From contig NZ_SMFM01000002.1 in NCBI RefSeq assembly GCF_004349085.1, positions 1-64,000 on the forward strand: DNA of 64,000 nt, written 5' to 3'. Position numbers and translations under genes: made by a program. Source of the DNA: Flavobacterium caseinilyticum (GTDB lineage: Bacteria; Bacteroidota; Bacteroidia; Flavobacteriales; Flavobacteriaceae). This document shows positions 27,195 through 36,313 of this stretch, in pieces (within the stretch, counting starts at the first letter, position 1; every line of letters starts with the position of its first letter). The notes beneath the pieces were generated by a model that made no database searches, was not told the DNA's origin, and saw nothing but the letters and a program-made list of their open reading frames with translations.

Positions 27195-28328
27195 TTATAA
27201 AAATTTATTAAGGGCTTTTTTATACAACTCTTCGTAAAGTGGCAATATGTTTTTAATATCAAATTGTTTTGCAACTGACAATGCGTTTTCTTTAAATTGT
27301 TTAAGAACCGCATCATCCTTTAGTATTTTCAAGGCATTTTGGGCCATTTCTTCTGTATTTCCCACATCACTCAAATAACCGGAAATACCATCAAAATTCA
27401 CTTCTGGCAAACCTCCTGAATTACTGGAAATAACTGGAACCTTACAAGCCATCGCTTCCAAAGCCGCAAGTCCAAAACTTTCCGTTTCTGAGGGAAGTAA
27501 AAACAAATCTGTCAAGCACAGAATTTTGTCAATTTCGTTACTGTTACCAAAGAAAATCACCTTGTCTAAAATTCCTAATTCCTGACATAAATATTCTGCT
27601 TTTTCTTTTTCAGGACCATCGCCAACCATCATTAATTTTGCAGGAATCTCTTTCTGAATGTTATAGAAAATTTTGATGACATCCGGAATTCGTTTTACTT
27701 TTCTGAAATTACTGATGTGGGTAATAATTCGCTCATTTTCCTTCGCCATAACCGAACGTTGACAAGGAATGCTAGGGTCATTACTGTTTTTATCCAATTC
27801 AATAAAATTTGGAATTACCTCAATTTCATTTTTTATATTGAATAATTTTAAGGTCGCGTCTTTCAAACTTTGGGAAACCGAAGTTACAAAATCTGACTTG
27901 TTGATACTGAAAGTTACAGCTGGTTTATAAAAAGGGTGATTTCCCACCAATGTAATATCCGTTCCGTGAAGCGTTGTAACCATTGGGATATTAATTCCTT
28001 CATCTTTCAACATTTGTTTTGCCATATAGCCAGCATACGCATGCGGAATAGCGTAATGTACATGAAGTAATTCTATTTTATATAATTTCACCATATCAAC
28101 CAATTTGCTCGATAAAGCCAGTTCATACGGTTGATAATGAAATAAAGGATATTCAGGAACATTCACTTCGTGATAATGCACATTAGGACTCAGTAGCGCC
28201 AAACGCACGGGCTGACTGTAGGTTATAAAATGTATTTCATGACCGCGACGAGCCAATTCCAGTCCAAGTTCTGTAGCGACAACACCACTACCACCAAAGG
28301 TAGGATAACAAACTATTGCAATTTTCAT
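27195..28328 (-). CDS. bshA: Bacillithiol synthase glycosyltransferase BshA
   Basis: BshA joins GlcNAc from UDP-GlcNAc to L-malate, the first step to bacillithiol. The 377-residue GT4-type enzyme has MKIAIVCYPTFGGSGVVATELG at the start, HVHYAIPHAYAGY, TTLHGTDITLVGNH, ISNFRKVKRIPDVI and SETESFGLAALEAMACKVPVIS. These match BshA closely. The zinc-type P-ATPase gene lies 77 bases upstream on the same strand. Bacillithiol also buffers zinc in Bacillus, so that proximity is suggestive but not proof of shared control. bshB and bshC are not in the window. Confidence 0.95.
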   Translation of the reverse strand: MKIAIVCYPTFGGSGVVATELGLELARRGHEIHFITYSQPVRLALLSPNVHYHEVNVPEYPLFHYQPYELALSSKLVDMVKLYKIELLHVHYAIPHAYAGYMAKQMLKDEGINIPMVTTLHGTDITLVGNHPFYKPAVTFSINKSDFVTSVSQSLKDATLKLFNIKNEIEVIPNFIELDKNSNDPSIPCQRSVMAKENERIITHISNFRKVKRIPDVIKIFYNIQKEIPAKLMMVGDGPEKEKAEYLCQELGILDKVIFFGNSNEIDKILCLTDLFLLPSETESFGLAALEAMACKVPVISSNSGGLPEVNFDGISGYLSDVGNTEEMAQNALKILKDDAVLKQFKENALSVAKQFDIKNILPLYEELYKKALNKFL

Positions 28329-28405
28329 GTGTGTAATTTAATAAAACGAAATTAAGAAAAATAGGAATGGGTTTTATGGAATTTTAAGTTAATTACTAGA
28401 GGACT

Positions 28406-30430
28406 TTAAAATTTCATCCGCTGGATTCGTACCGCATTCAATATAGCTAACAAGGCAACGCCTACATCTGCAAAAACTGCCTCCCACATCGTAGCCAGTC
28501 CGCCAGCTCCCAGAATTAGGACTATTAGTTTTACTGAAAAAGCCAATCCGATATTCTGCCAAACTATTTGTTTTGTTTTTCTCCCGATGTTGATTGCGGT
28601 GAAAATTTTAGTGGGTTGGTCATTTTGAATTACAATATCAGCGGTTTCAATAGTAGCATCGCTTCCTAAGCCACCCATTGCAATTCCAACATCCGCCAAA
28701 GCGATTACCGGAGCATCATTGACGCCATCTCCAACAAATGCAACTTTAAGCTTTTGCTGCAACAATGCTTCTACTTTTTCGATTTTATTCTCCGGCAATA
28801 AATTACCGTATGCTTCATCGATATTTAACTCTTTGGCTACAGTCATAACTACGGCTTGATTATCTCCTGAAAGCAATATCGTTTTAATATTTATTTTGTG
28901 TAAGCTTTCAATTGTCTTTTTTGCATCTTCTTTTATTTCATCCGCTATCAAGAAATAACCTGAATATTTTTTATTGATGGCAACAACAATGATTGTGTAC
29001 GGAATCGTATCAAGCTCTGAATCATACTCAATATTGAATTTTTTCATCAGTTTAGGACTTCCCACCAAGATATCGTTTCCATTTACAAAACCTGTAATTC
29101 CGAGACCAGCGATTTCAGTAACTTCGGTAACAACAGTTTCGTTTTTAGCATTGTTAGCGAATTCTATTATTGCTGAACCTACAGGATGGGTCGATTTAGC
29201 TTCAATCGCTGCAGTATAATTTACTAAATCTGCCTCTGAAATCCCTATTGCTATTACTTTTTGAACTCTAAAAACACCTTTAGTCAACGTTCCTGTTTTA
29301 TCCAAAACTACAACCTGAATAGCCGCCATAGTGTCGAGAAATGTAGAACCTTTAAACAATATTCCATTCTTGCTTGCTGCTCCAATGCCCCCAAAATAAC
29401 CCAACGGTATAGAAATAACTAAAGCACACGGACATGAAATAACCAAGAATATTAAAGCCCTGTATAACCACTCTTTAAAAACATAATCATTGACAAATAA
29501 CAGTGGAATCAAGCAAATCCCGATAGCCAGATAAACTACTATCGGTGTATAAATTTTGGCAAACTTTCTAATAAAAAGTTCTGTTGGTGCTTTTCTGGCC
29601 GTAGCTTCATGCACCATTTCAAGAATTTTAGATAATTTACTGTCGGTAAATGCGGTAGTAACTTCTATTTGCGCAACAGCATTCAGATTAATCATACCGG
29701 CAAGAATAATATCCCCTTTTGATTTAGAATCCGGTTTACTCTCTCCGGTTAATGCGACAGTATTAAAAGTCGCATGCTCCGAAAGTAATTTTCCATCCAA
29801 TGCTAACTTTTCTCCGGGTTTTAATTCTATTATTTCTCCAATAGTAACTTCTGAAGCTTTTTTAGAAACAACATTTACGCCATGTAATACATTTGCTGTA
29901 TCAGGTCTTTGGTCCAATAATGATTTTATGTTGGATTTAGCTTTTTGTACAGCCATCATTTGAAACAGTTCTCCAATTGCGTAAAAAAGCATTACGGTGA
30001 CTCCCTCCGCGTATTGACCAATGCCAAAAGCCCCGATTGTAGCAACACTCATTAAAAAAAATTCGGAAAAAACAGCTCCTTTTCTAATACTTTGAACAGC
30101 ATCTTTCAAAACTGGAAAACCTACGGGAAGATAGGCTGTGACATACCATGTAACTCTAATCCAACCATTGAACCATAATTGCGAAAAGTAATTATCAAAT
30201 AAAAGTGCAGCAACTAAAAATACAAAACTGATTATTGAAGGCAAAAATAATCTGAATACACTTTCGTTTTCGTTTAAATCATCATGATCGTGGTCGTGAT
30301 CATCGTGATGGTCAACACCATTTTCTATGGTACAACATTCAGTTTGACTTTTATCTGATTCTTGTTTATTTTCCTCCAATGAGCAACAAGCAGTTTGATG
30401 ACTGGCATTATTCTTATGTTTGTGTGCCAT
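28406..30430 (-). CDS. P1B-type heavy-metal ATPase (Zn/Cd/Pb type)
   Basis: This 674-residue metal exporter has the P1B set: TGE (228-230), the metal-site CPC (333-335) in membrane helix 6, phosphorylated Asp377 in DKTGTLTKG, HP (415-416), and GDGVNDAPV. The N-terminus lacks a normal heavy-metal-associated domain. Instead it has Cys pairs at 15-16 and 32-33 and a His/Asp tract (HHDDHDHDHDD, 41-51), a soft zinc/cadmium-binding tail. Cadmium, zinc or lead is likely. It has a full promoter with a palindrome over the start region. It sits between the GH3 gene and bshA, so it may be an insertion into an older cluster. Confidence 0.93.
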   Translation of the reverse strand: MAHKHKNNASHQTACCSLEENKQESDKSQTECCTIENGVDHHDDHDHDHDDLNENESVFRLFLPSIISFVFLVAALLFDNYFSQLWFNGWIRVTWYVTAYLPVGFPVLKDAVQSIRKGAVFSEFFLMSVATIGAFGIGQYAEGVTVMLFYAIGELFQMMAVQKAKSNIKSLLDQRPDTANVLHGVNVVSKKASEVTIGEIIELKPGEKLALDGKLLSEHATFNTVALTGESKPDSKSKGDIILAGMINLNAVAQIEVTTAFTDSKLSKILEMVHEATARKAPTELFIRKFAKIYTPIVVYLAIGICLIPLLFVNDYVFKEWLYRALIFLVISCPCALVISIPLGYFGGIGAASKNGILFKGSTFLDTMAAIQVVVLDKTGTLTKGVFRVQKVIAIGISEADLVNYTAAIEAKSTHPVGSAIIEFANNAKNETVVTEVTEIAGLGITGFVNGNDILVGSPKLMKKFNIEYDSELDTIPYTIIVVAINKKYSGYFLIADEIKEDAKKTIESLHKINIKTILLSGDNQAVVMTVAKELNIDEAYGNLLPENKIEKVEALLQQKLKVAFVGDGVNDAPVIALADVGIAMGGLGSDATIETADIVIQNDQPTKIFTAINIGRKTKQIVWQNIGLAFSVKLIVLILGAGGLATMWEAVFADVGVALLAILNAVRIQRMKF

Positions 30431-30440
30431 AAGTAGAGTA

Positions 30441-30459
30441 AATTTAGAATCTCTAAATT
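30441..30459. promoter_or_regulatory. Palindromic operator candidate at the P-ATPase promoter
   Basis: AATTTAGA-ATC-TCTAAATT is a perfect 8-bp inverted repeat over the expected RNA start of the P-ATPase gene. A repressor here would block transcription. It does not match a classical ArsR/SmtB consensus; the regulator is unknown. Confidence 0.5.
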
Positions 30460-30460
30460 A

Positions 30461-30491
30461 CAAAATTAACTTTCAGAAAGGGAGAAGTCAA
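30461..30491 (-). promoter_or_regulatory. P-ATPase promoter
   Basis: On the minus strand TTG (30489-30491), 20 bases, then TAATTTTG (30461-30468). This is a full -33/-7 match, with the start predicted near 30455, inside the palindrome. Confidence 0.65.
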
Positions 30492-30533
30492 CCCGTATTT
30501 CTTAATCAAAAATGATCAAAACTATTGTTTCTT

Positions 30534-33530
30534 TTAATCTGTAATCGCTTCGTAAATTATCGATTGAATTTCTTCGCGAATGTTTGCTTTAGATAATCTG
30601 TTCTCTGCAGCAACCGGAAAAGTTCTATTTGATAAAAACACATAAACAATTTGTGTTTCAGGATCTGCCCAAGCCATCGTTCCTGTGTAGCCGGTATGAC
30701 CAAAACTGGTCATCGAGGCACAACCGCATGTTGGACCTTCAGAACCCAATTGGGGTTTATCAAAACCAACACCTCTCCTATTTCCGACGGCACAGAAATA
30801 ACAGGTATTAAAATCTTCAAATGTCTTTTCAGAAAAATACTGCTGATTGCCATAATTCCCTTTTTGCAAATAAAGTTCCATTATTTTAGCCACATCCATT
30901 GCATTCGAAAAAACACCGGCGTGACCAGAAACTCCGCCTTCTAAAGCAGCTGACAAATCATTAACATAGCCCTTTAGAAGTTGACGACGGAAATAAGTAT
31001 CGGTTTCAGTTGGAGGAATTCTGTTTTTGTCAAATTTAGTCAACGGATTAAAACTGGAATTATTCATACCGAGCGAACGATAAAAATTTTCCTGAATTAA
31101 AACATCTAATGTTTTACCCGTTGTTTTCTCCAAGTAATCCTTCAAAATCATGAAAGTTAAATCACTGTATTTGTATTCTTTCTTTACTGCAATTTTACTT
31201 TCGACAATCATTTTCATAATCGTATCACTAAAATCATTTCTGATAAAAAGACTGTCTCCCAATTTTTTAGAAAAATCCTGTTCAGCTATTTTTCTAAAAT
31301 AAACTTCCGAAGGTAATTTAGATTTGTCCATTGCCGCTTTGTAAAATGGAATCCCGGCAGCAAGTCCTGCATAATGCGACAATAAATCTTTGAAATTAAT
31401 ATTTGCCTTGTTCGAATCTTTGAAAATCGGAGACATTGTTGCCAATGTTGTTTCCAGATTTACTTTTTGCTGATCGTATTGCAACATAACATTTGGAAGA
31501 GTCGCCAAAATTTTTGTTAAAGATGCTACGTCATAAATATCTGAATCTTGAACTTTAATCGTTTTATCATAAGTATGATGTCCGAATGATTTTTGATAAA
31601 TAACTTTTCCTTTTCGGGCTACTAAAACCTGAATTCCGGGTGTCATTTTTGCATTAATCGCTTTATTGGCGATAGCATCAATTTTTGATAAAATAGTTGA
31701 ATTCATACCAACATTCTCTGGAGTAGTGAATCCTAAACGATTTAATTTTTCCGTAGACAAACCATCATTTACCTTAAAACTGTTGTTTATAGAAACCGGT
31801 AATTTTCCCTTGGCTTCAATTGCTCCAAAAATTAGTTCCGCCGAAACCACCTGAGCAATAGCACTGTTCTGATACGAAACTACCAATCCTTCTATTTCCT
31901 CAAAATTATTTAAGGATAATAATGAATAAGGTTTGGCAAAAACATCTAAGATTACATTATTGTTTCTGGCCAAAAAATTAATTTTTGATAATTCGGAGGA
32001 ACTCAAGTCATTCTTTTTAAAAGCGCCATCAGATTTGTGATAACCCACAATAACAGTTGAAAATGGTCTTAATTTAACTTGTAAGCTGTCCAGATTCACA
32101 TCTGCAATAACAGTTATTTCTGCATATTTTTTAAGTGTCGAAATAAATGAATCATTATTCTCATCCCCTATTTTAACATAGGCTATTTTTTGCTTATCCA
32201 AATTCTTAATGGGTAAAACGGAAGCAGTATTTTTTAGAACGGTGATGGCATTTTCGTACAATTCATATTGCAAGGCCTCGTTTTTCGGCGAATTCAAATC
32301 CTTTATCAAATTTGAAGTTTCTATAGGCTGATACGAATTTAAACCTGCTTTGTATTTAAATTTTAAAATCTTTTTTACGGAAGAAGCCAATCGTTCCTCA
32401 TTAAACATATTAAGGGAATAGGCCAGTTTAAATTTTTCTATTGCGGCAGGAATATCTTTTGGAAATAATAAGATATCGTTACCAGCCATAAACGCTTCAA
32501 AATTTATTTCGCTAGGGATATTATAATTGCTGACGCCTTTCATATTTAGCGCATCGGTAAAAATAAGTCCATTGAAACCCATTTCTTTTTGTAGAATGGT
32601 AGTCACTATATTATACGATATCGATGAAGGATAATTAGATCTCGGTTCTAAACTGGGAACATTTAGATGAGCCACCATAACCGAAGACAGCCCTTCATGA
32701 AACAGTTTTCTGTATGGATAAAATTCCACTTGCTCCAGTCTTTCTTTAGAAAAATTGACAGTTGGTAAACCTTTATGAGAATCTGTTTCTGTATCTCCAT
32801 GACCCGGAAAATGCTTTCCCGTAGCAAATATTCCCTGACTTTGAACACCTTTCATTACAGCAATGGCCCGCTCGGTAACTTTAAATTTATCTTCGCCAAA
32901 TGAACGAAAACCTATAATGGGATTTCTTGGATTTGTGTTTATATCAAGTACCGGAGCAAAGTTAAACTGTATTCCCAATCGCTTGCCTTGTTGTCCCAAT
33001 TGAACCCCAACTTTCTCTATAAGTTTCATGTCCTGGATAGCTCCAAGAGTCATGTTCCAAGGATAACTTGTTGTAGAATCAAGTCGCATATTCAATCCCC
33101 ACTCTGCATCATTTCCAATAAACAATGGAATTTTTGATTTTGATTGGAAGCGATTGGTTAATTTTGCCTGACGAATAGGTCCACCTTGAAAGAATATCAA
33201 TCCTCCAATTTTGTTTTCCGTTATTAATTTATCAATGGCGTTGAAGTGTACCGAATCTTTATTGGAGTAAGCGGCAACCATGAATAACTGTCCTACTCTT
33301 TCTTCAAAGGACATTACATTATACAAACTGTCTACCCATTTATTCCCTTGCGGTAGCAATTCAAAAAGAGCTGGAGGATTACTTGCAGTTATGCTGTCCA
33401 AATTTTCTACTTTGGAAGGGATATTGGTTAAAATTACTTTATTCTTATTAATTTTTGTACCAACACAAGCCGTAGCAACAAAAAGAAATAAGACATTAAA
33501 AAAAACAATTTTGATGCCTATTTTTTTCAT
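30534..33530 (-). CDS. GH3 (NagZ-like) and beta-lactamase-type fusion lipoprotein
   Basis: This 998-residue exported lipoprotein (Cys22) fuses two enzymes. Residues about 60-395 are a GH3 domain with the NagZ motif KHFPGHG (239-245), DSH (250-252) and nucleophile Asp326 in FTDALNMKG; NagZ removes GlcNAc from muropeptides and glycan ends. A GH3 C-terminal-like domain follows (about 415-590). Residues about 605-998 are a serine beta-lactamase/PBP fold with S670-x-x-K673, Y788-S-D and H945-T-G, as in class C-like peptidases and esterases. It probably acts on peptidoglycan in the periplasm. The gene upstream is 11 bases away, so the two are co-transcribed. Confidence 0.92.
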   Translation of the reverse strand: MKKIGIKIVFFNVLFLFVATACVGTKINKNKVILTNIPSKVENLDSITASNPPALFELLPQGNKWVDSLYNVMSFEERVGQLFMVAAYSNKDSVHFNAIDKLITENKIGGLIFFQGGPIRQAKLTNRFQSKSKIPLFIGNDAEWGLNMRLDSTTSYPWNMTLGAIQDMKLIEKVGVQLGQQGKRLGIQFNFAPVLDINTNPRNPIIGFRSFGEDKFKVTERAIAVMKGVQSQGIFATGKHFPGHGDTETDSHKGLPTVNFSKERLEQVEFYPYRKLFHEGLSSVMVAHLNVPSLEPRSNYPSSISYNIVTTILQKEMGFNGLIFTDALNMKGVSNYNIPSEINFEAFMAGNDILLFPKDIPAAIEKFKLAYSLNMFNEERLASSVKKILKFKYKAGLNSYQPIETSNLIKDLNSPKNEALQYELYENAITVLKNTASVLPIKNLDKQKIAYVKIGDENNDSFISTLKKYAEITVIADVNLDSLQVKLRPFSTVIVGYHKSDGAFKKNDLSSSELSKINFLARNNNVILDVFAKPYSLLSLNNFEEIEGLVVSYQNSAIAQVVSAELIFGAIEAKGKLPVSINNSFKVNDGLSTEKLNRLGFTTPENVGMNSTILSKIDAIANKAINAKMTPGIQVLVARKGKVIYQKSFGHHTYDKTIKVQDSDIYDVASLTKILATLPNVMLQYDQQKVNLETTLATMSPIFKDSNKANINFKDLLSHYAGLAAGIPFYKAAMDKSKLPSEVYFRKIAEQDFSKKLGDSLFIRNDFSDTIMKMIVESKIAVKKEYKYSDLTFMILKDYLEKTTGKTLDVLIQENFYRSLGMNNSSFNPLTKFDKNRIPPTETDTYFRRQLLKGYVNDLSAALEGGVSGHAGVFSNAMDVAKIMELYLQKGNYGNQQYFSEKTFEDFNTCYFCAVGNRRGVGFDKPQLGSEGPTCGCASMTSFGHTGYTGTMAWADPETQIVYVFLSNRTFPVAAENRLSKANIREEIQSIIYEAITD

Positions 33531-33541
33531 TAAACTATATT

Positions 33542-34024
33542 TTAAAAAAAGCGACTATGCCAACTGTCGATAGCTGGAACTTCCCAGGATTCATTATATT
33601 CTTCGATATTATTGACCAAGTTATTAAAAACTATCGTGTTTTCAGTAACCGCTTTGTCTTTTACCATTTTCTTGAAATCGATCAATGTCTTGTGTGCAAT
33701 ATGCTCCCCAAGTTTGAAAGTGACATTCATTTTATCCAATAAATCAACAGTATATTTTTGCTCTAAACTTTGAATAAATTCTACAGAAGAGTCAATAGAA
33801 CATCCAGTAGCGGCTTGAACATCTTGATTTACAGCGATAATTATAAATCGGTTGTATTTTAATTGATACGATGATTCCAAACTGGTACCATGCGCCGCCC
33901 AACTTTCAAGAAAGGTTTGCAAAGCAGTTTCTATCTCAGAAAATTCCGCGTCCGAAAACTTTCTGTTCGATTGATAAATCCAAATTCTGGATTCTTCAGG
34001 TAAATTTTCAAATGGAACGTACAT
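33542..34024 (-). CDS. Conserved 160-residue cytoplasmic protein of unknown function
   Basis: This 160-residue protein has no signal, membrane helix or ATP motif. Family-like stretches are ESRIWIYQSNRKFSDAEF, FLESWAAHGTSLESSYQLKYNRFIII and GCSIDSSVEFI. From memory, relatives in Flavobacterium are labelled ABC transporter ATPase, but it has no Walker A, so that name looks wrong. The conserved CSIDSSV might form an active site, but this is speculation. It lies 65 bases after the Fe-S protein gene and 11 bases before the GH3 fusion, so it probably shares their mRNA. Confidence 0.75.
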   Translation of the reverse strand: MYVPFENLPEESRIWIYQSNRKFSDAEFSEIETALQTFLESWAAHGTSLESSYQLKYNRFIIIAVNQDVQAATGCSIDSSVEFIQSLEQKYTVDLLDKMNVTFKLGEHIAHKTLIDFKKMVKDKAVTENTIVFNNLVNNIEEYNESWEVPAIDSWHSRFF

Positions 34025-34027
34025 CTT

Positions 34028-34057
34028 AATTATGAATTATGAGTTATGAATTATGAT
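34028..34057. repeat. AATTATGA-type short tandem repeat
   Basis: Copies of a 7-8 base TTATGAA/G unit run back to back in the gap between the Fe-S protein gene and the small conserved gene. This looks like a low-complexity spacer. Confidence 0.5.
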
Positions 34058-34089
34058 TTAGACAATCAAAATTCGTAATTTTAATTGAT

Positions 34090-34881
34090 TTATAAATCCT
34101 GAGCATTGGCGATTAATTCCGCAATATCCATGACTTTTACTTCGCCTTCTTTTTCTTTATTTTTAATACCGTCAGTCATCATTGTGTTACAAAAAGGACA
34201 ACCCGCAGCAATTATTTCCGGTTTTGTTTCTAATGCATCTTCGGTTCTTTCTATGTTGACTTCCTTGTTCCCAGGTTCAGCATCTTTAAACATTTGCGCA
34301 CCACCAGCACCACAGCATAAACCGTTTGCTTTAGAACGTTTCATTTCGACTAATTCAGCATCTAATTTAAGAATTAAATCTCTAGGTGCTTCATACACAT
34401 TATTAGCTCTACCTAAATAGCAAGGATCGTGAAAAGTAATTCGCTTTCCTTTGAATTGTCCTCCTTCAATAGTCAATCTTCCGTCATCTAATAATGATTT
34501 CAAAAATTCTGTATGGTGAACTACTTCATATTTTCCGCCTAATTCCGGATATTCATTTTTTAGAGTATTGAAACAATGCGGACAAGCCGTAACTATTTTT
34601 TTAGCTTCGTATGCATTTAATACCTCGATATTCATCATGGCTTGCATTTGAAACAAAAACTCGTTTCCAGCTCTTTTTGCAGGATCACCAGTACAACTTT
34701 CTTCAGTACCTAAAACGGCAAAAGGAACATTAGCACGATTCAAAATACGAACAAATGCCTTTGTAATTTTCTTTGCTCTATCGTCAAAACTTCCCGCACA
34801 ACCTACCCAAAATAAAACTTCTGGTTGTTTCCCTTGAGCTAACATTTCGGCCATTGTTGGCACTATTAAATTCTCTGACAT
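34090..34881 (-). CDS. CCG-domain (HdrB/LldE-like) Fe-S protein
   Basis: This 263-residue cytoplasmic protein has two cysteine-rich CCG-like domains, as in HdrB, GlcF and LldE. The first half has VGCAGSFD, EESCTGDPAKRAGNE and TACPHCFNTLKNEYP. The second has FHDPCYLGR, GLCCGAGGAQMF and AAGCPFCNTMM. These cysteines bind a 4Fe-4S cluster in heterodisulfide-reductase relatives. It lies 95 bases downstream of the membrane Fe-S gene on the same strand, and the two probably form one redox complex. The substrate is unknown. Confidence 0.9.
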   Translation of the reverse strand: MSENLIVPTMAEMLAQGKQPEVLFWVGCAGSFDDRAKKITKAFVRILNRANVPFAVLGTEESCTGDPAKRAGNEFLFQMQAMMNIEVLNAYEAKKIVTACPHCFNTLKNEYPELGGKYEVVHHTEFLKSLLDDGRLTIEGGQFKGKRITFHDPCYLGRANNVYEAPRDLILKLDAELVEMKRSKANGLCCGAGGAQMFKDAEPGNKEVNIERTEDALETKPEIIAAGCPFCNTMMTDGIKNKEKEGEVKVMDIAELIANAQDL

Positions 34882-34976
34882 ACTATTTGTGATTCGGTTA
34901 TTCGTTGATTTGATTATTCAAGCAAACGGAACATTATTATTTCTTTTATTTAACAGAACTTTTAACAAGCAAACAA

Positions 34977-36308
34977 TTATTCGTTTTTCCAATTCAATCG
35001 GTCTTGTTGATTGTATTGCCACGGCGCCCCATTATTTTCTATATTAGACATCATGGCATTCAAAGGCATTGGAGCCGCACTTTGTTCCATAACTAAATAA
35101 CGGCGCATATCCATAATAATAGAAAGCGGGCTAATGTTTACGGGACATTCCTCGACACAAGCATTACAAGAGGTACAAGCCCAAAGTTCTTCTGGTGTAA
35201 TATAATCGTTTAATAATGTTTTGTTGTCCGGAATAAAAATACCTTTATTGGCATCTATATTTCTACCCACCTCTTCCATCCTATCTCTGGTATCCATCAT
35301 GATTTTTCGTGGAGACAGTTTTTTACCAGTTATATTTGCTGGACAAGATGAAGTACAACGACCACATTCTGTACAAGTATATGCGTTCAATAATTGTACC
35401 CAATTTAAATCTTGAATATCACTTGCGCCAAACTTGCTTGGAACCGCATTTTCATCAACCGGGGCGGCTGCAAAAGGATCAGCATTAGGATCCATCATTA
35501 ACTTTACCTCTTTGGTTACTGATGCTAAATTATCAAATTGCCCTTGAGGATTCAGATCTGCAAAATAGGTATTTGGAAAAGCTAATAGTATGTGTAAGTG
35601 TTTTGAAAAGTATAAATAGTTCATAAAAATCAAAATTCCTATAATATGTAGCCACCAAAATATCTCTGAAAGCAACATTACCAATTCATTTGACATTCCA
35701 TTGAAAATAGGTTCAATAAATTGACTTATTGGAAAAAAACCTGCTTTTATAAAGTGAGAAAAGCCTCCGGGTACATTTTGCAAATGCAAATCAGAAGCAT
35801 TCATCAGCAAAAACAAAGTCATCAAAACCACCTCGAAATACAAAATATAATTTGCATCACTTTTTGGCCAACCTTTTAAGTCTGAACTTACAAATCTTTT
35901 CAGTTTAATCGCATTTCTTCGAATCCAAAAAGCGAAAACAGCAACTAAAACTAAAAATGCCAGAATTTCGAAAGAAGCAATCAATACATCATACGTTGTT
36001 CCCAAAAAAGCAAAAATACGATGCGTTCCAAAGAGTCCGTCGATTATAATTTCTAATAACTCGATGTTTATAACTACAAAACCAACATAAACTATAATAT
36101 GGAGTATTCCCGCAATCGGTCTTTTTACCATTTTTGATTGACCAAGAGCAATCATGGCCATATTGGTCCAGCGCGCTTTTGGATTATCAACACGATTAAC
36201 ATCCGTTCCAAGATTTATGTTTCGTCTGATTTTTTTAATACTTGTAAAAAAATAACCAAAACCGATTATCAATAAAATAGCAAATAAAATATTATCCAAG
36301 TAGCTCAT
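34977..36308 (-). CDS. Membrane-bound 4Fe-4S (HdrE/HdrC-like) electron-transfer protein
   Basis: This 443-residue protein combines an N-terminal membrane section (about six helices in residues 1-250, with His residues that could bind heme b, as in NarI/HdrE) and a soluble C-terminal ferredoxin-like part. That part has two 4Fe-4S motifs: CTECGRCTSSCP and CTSCNACVEECP. It would move electrons between the quinone pool and the adjacent CCG-domain protein, perhaps a quinone-linked disulfide or hydroxy-acid redox unit. The MCE/MlaD gene ends only 5 bases upstream, so co-transcription is likely. Confidence 0.9.
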   Translation of the reverse strand: MSYLDNILFAILLIIGFGYFFTSIKKIRRNINLGTDVNRVDNPKARWTNMAMIALGQSKMVKRPIAGILHIIVYVGFVVINIELLEIIIDGLFGTHRIFAFLGTTYDVLIASFEILAFLVLVAVFAFWIRRNAIKLKRFVSSDLKGWPKSDANYILYFEVVLMTLFLLMNASDLHLQNVPGGFSHFIKAGFFPISQFIEPIFNGMSNELVMLLSEIFWWLHIIGILIFMNYLYFSKHLHILLAFPNTYFADLNPQGQFDNLASVTKEVKLMMDPNADPFAAAPVDENAVPSKFGASDIQDLNWVQLLNAYTCTECGRCTSSCPANITGKKLSPRKIMMDTRDRMEEVGRNIDANKGIFIPDNKTLLNDYITPEELWACTSCNACVEECPVNISPLSIIMDMRRYLVMEQSAAPMPLNAMMSNIENNGAPWQYNQQDRLNWKNE

Positions 36309-36313
36309 AATTG

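Noticed and set aside
33542..34024. Calling this gene an ABC transporter ATPase
   Set aside because: There is no Walker A, signature or Walker B motif.
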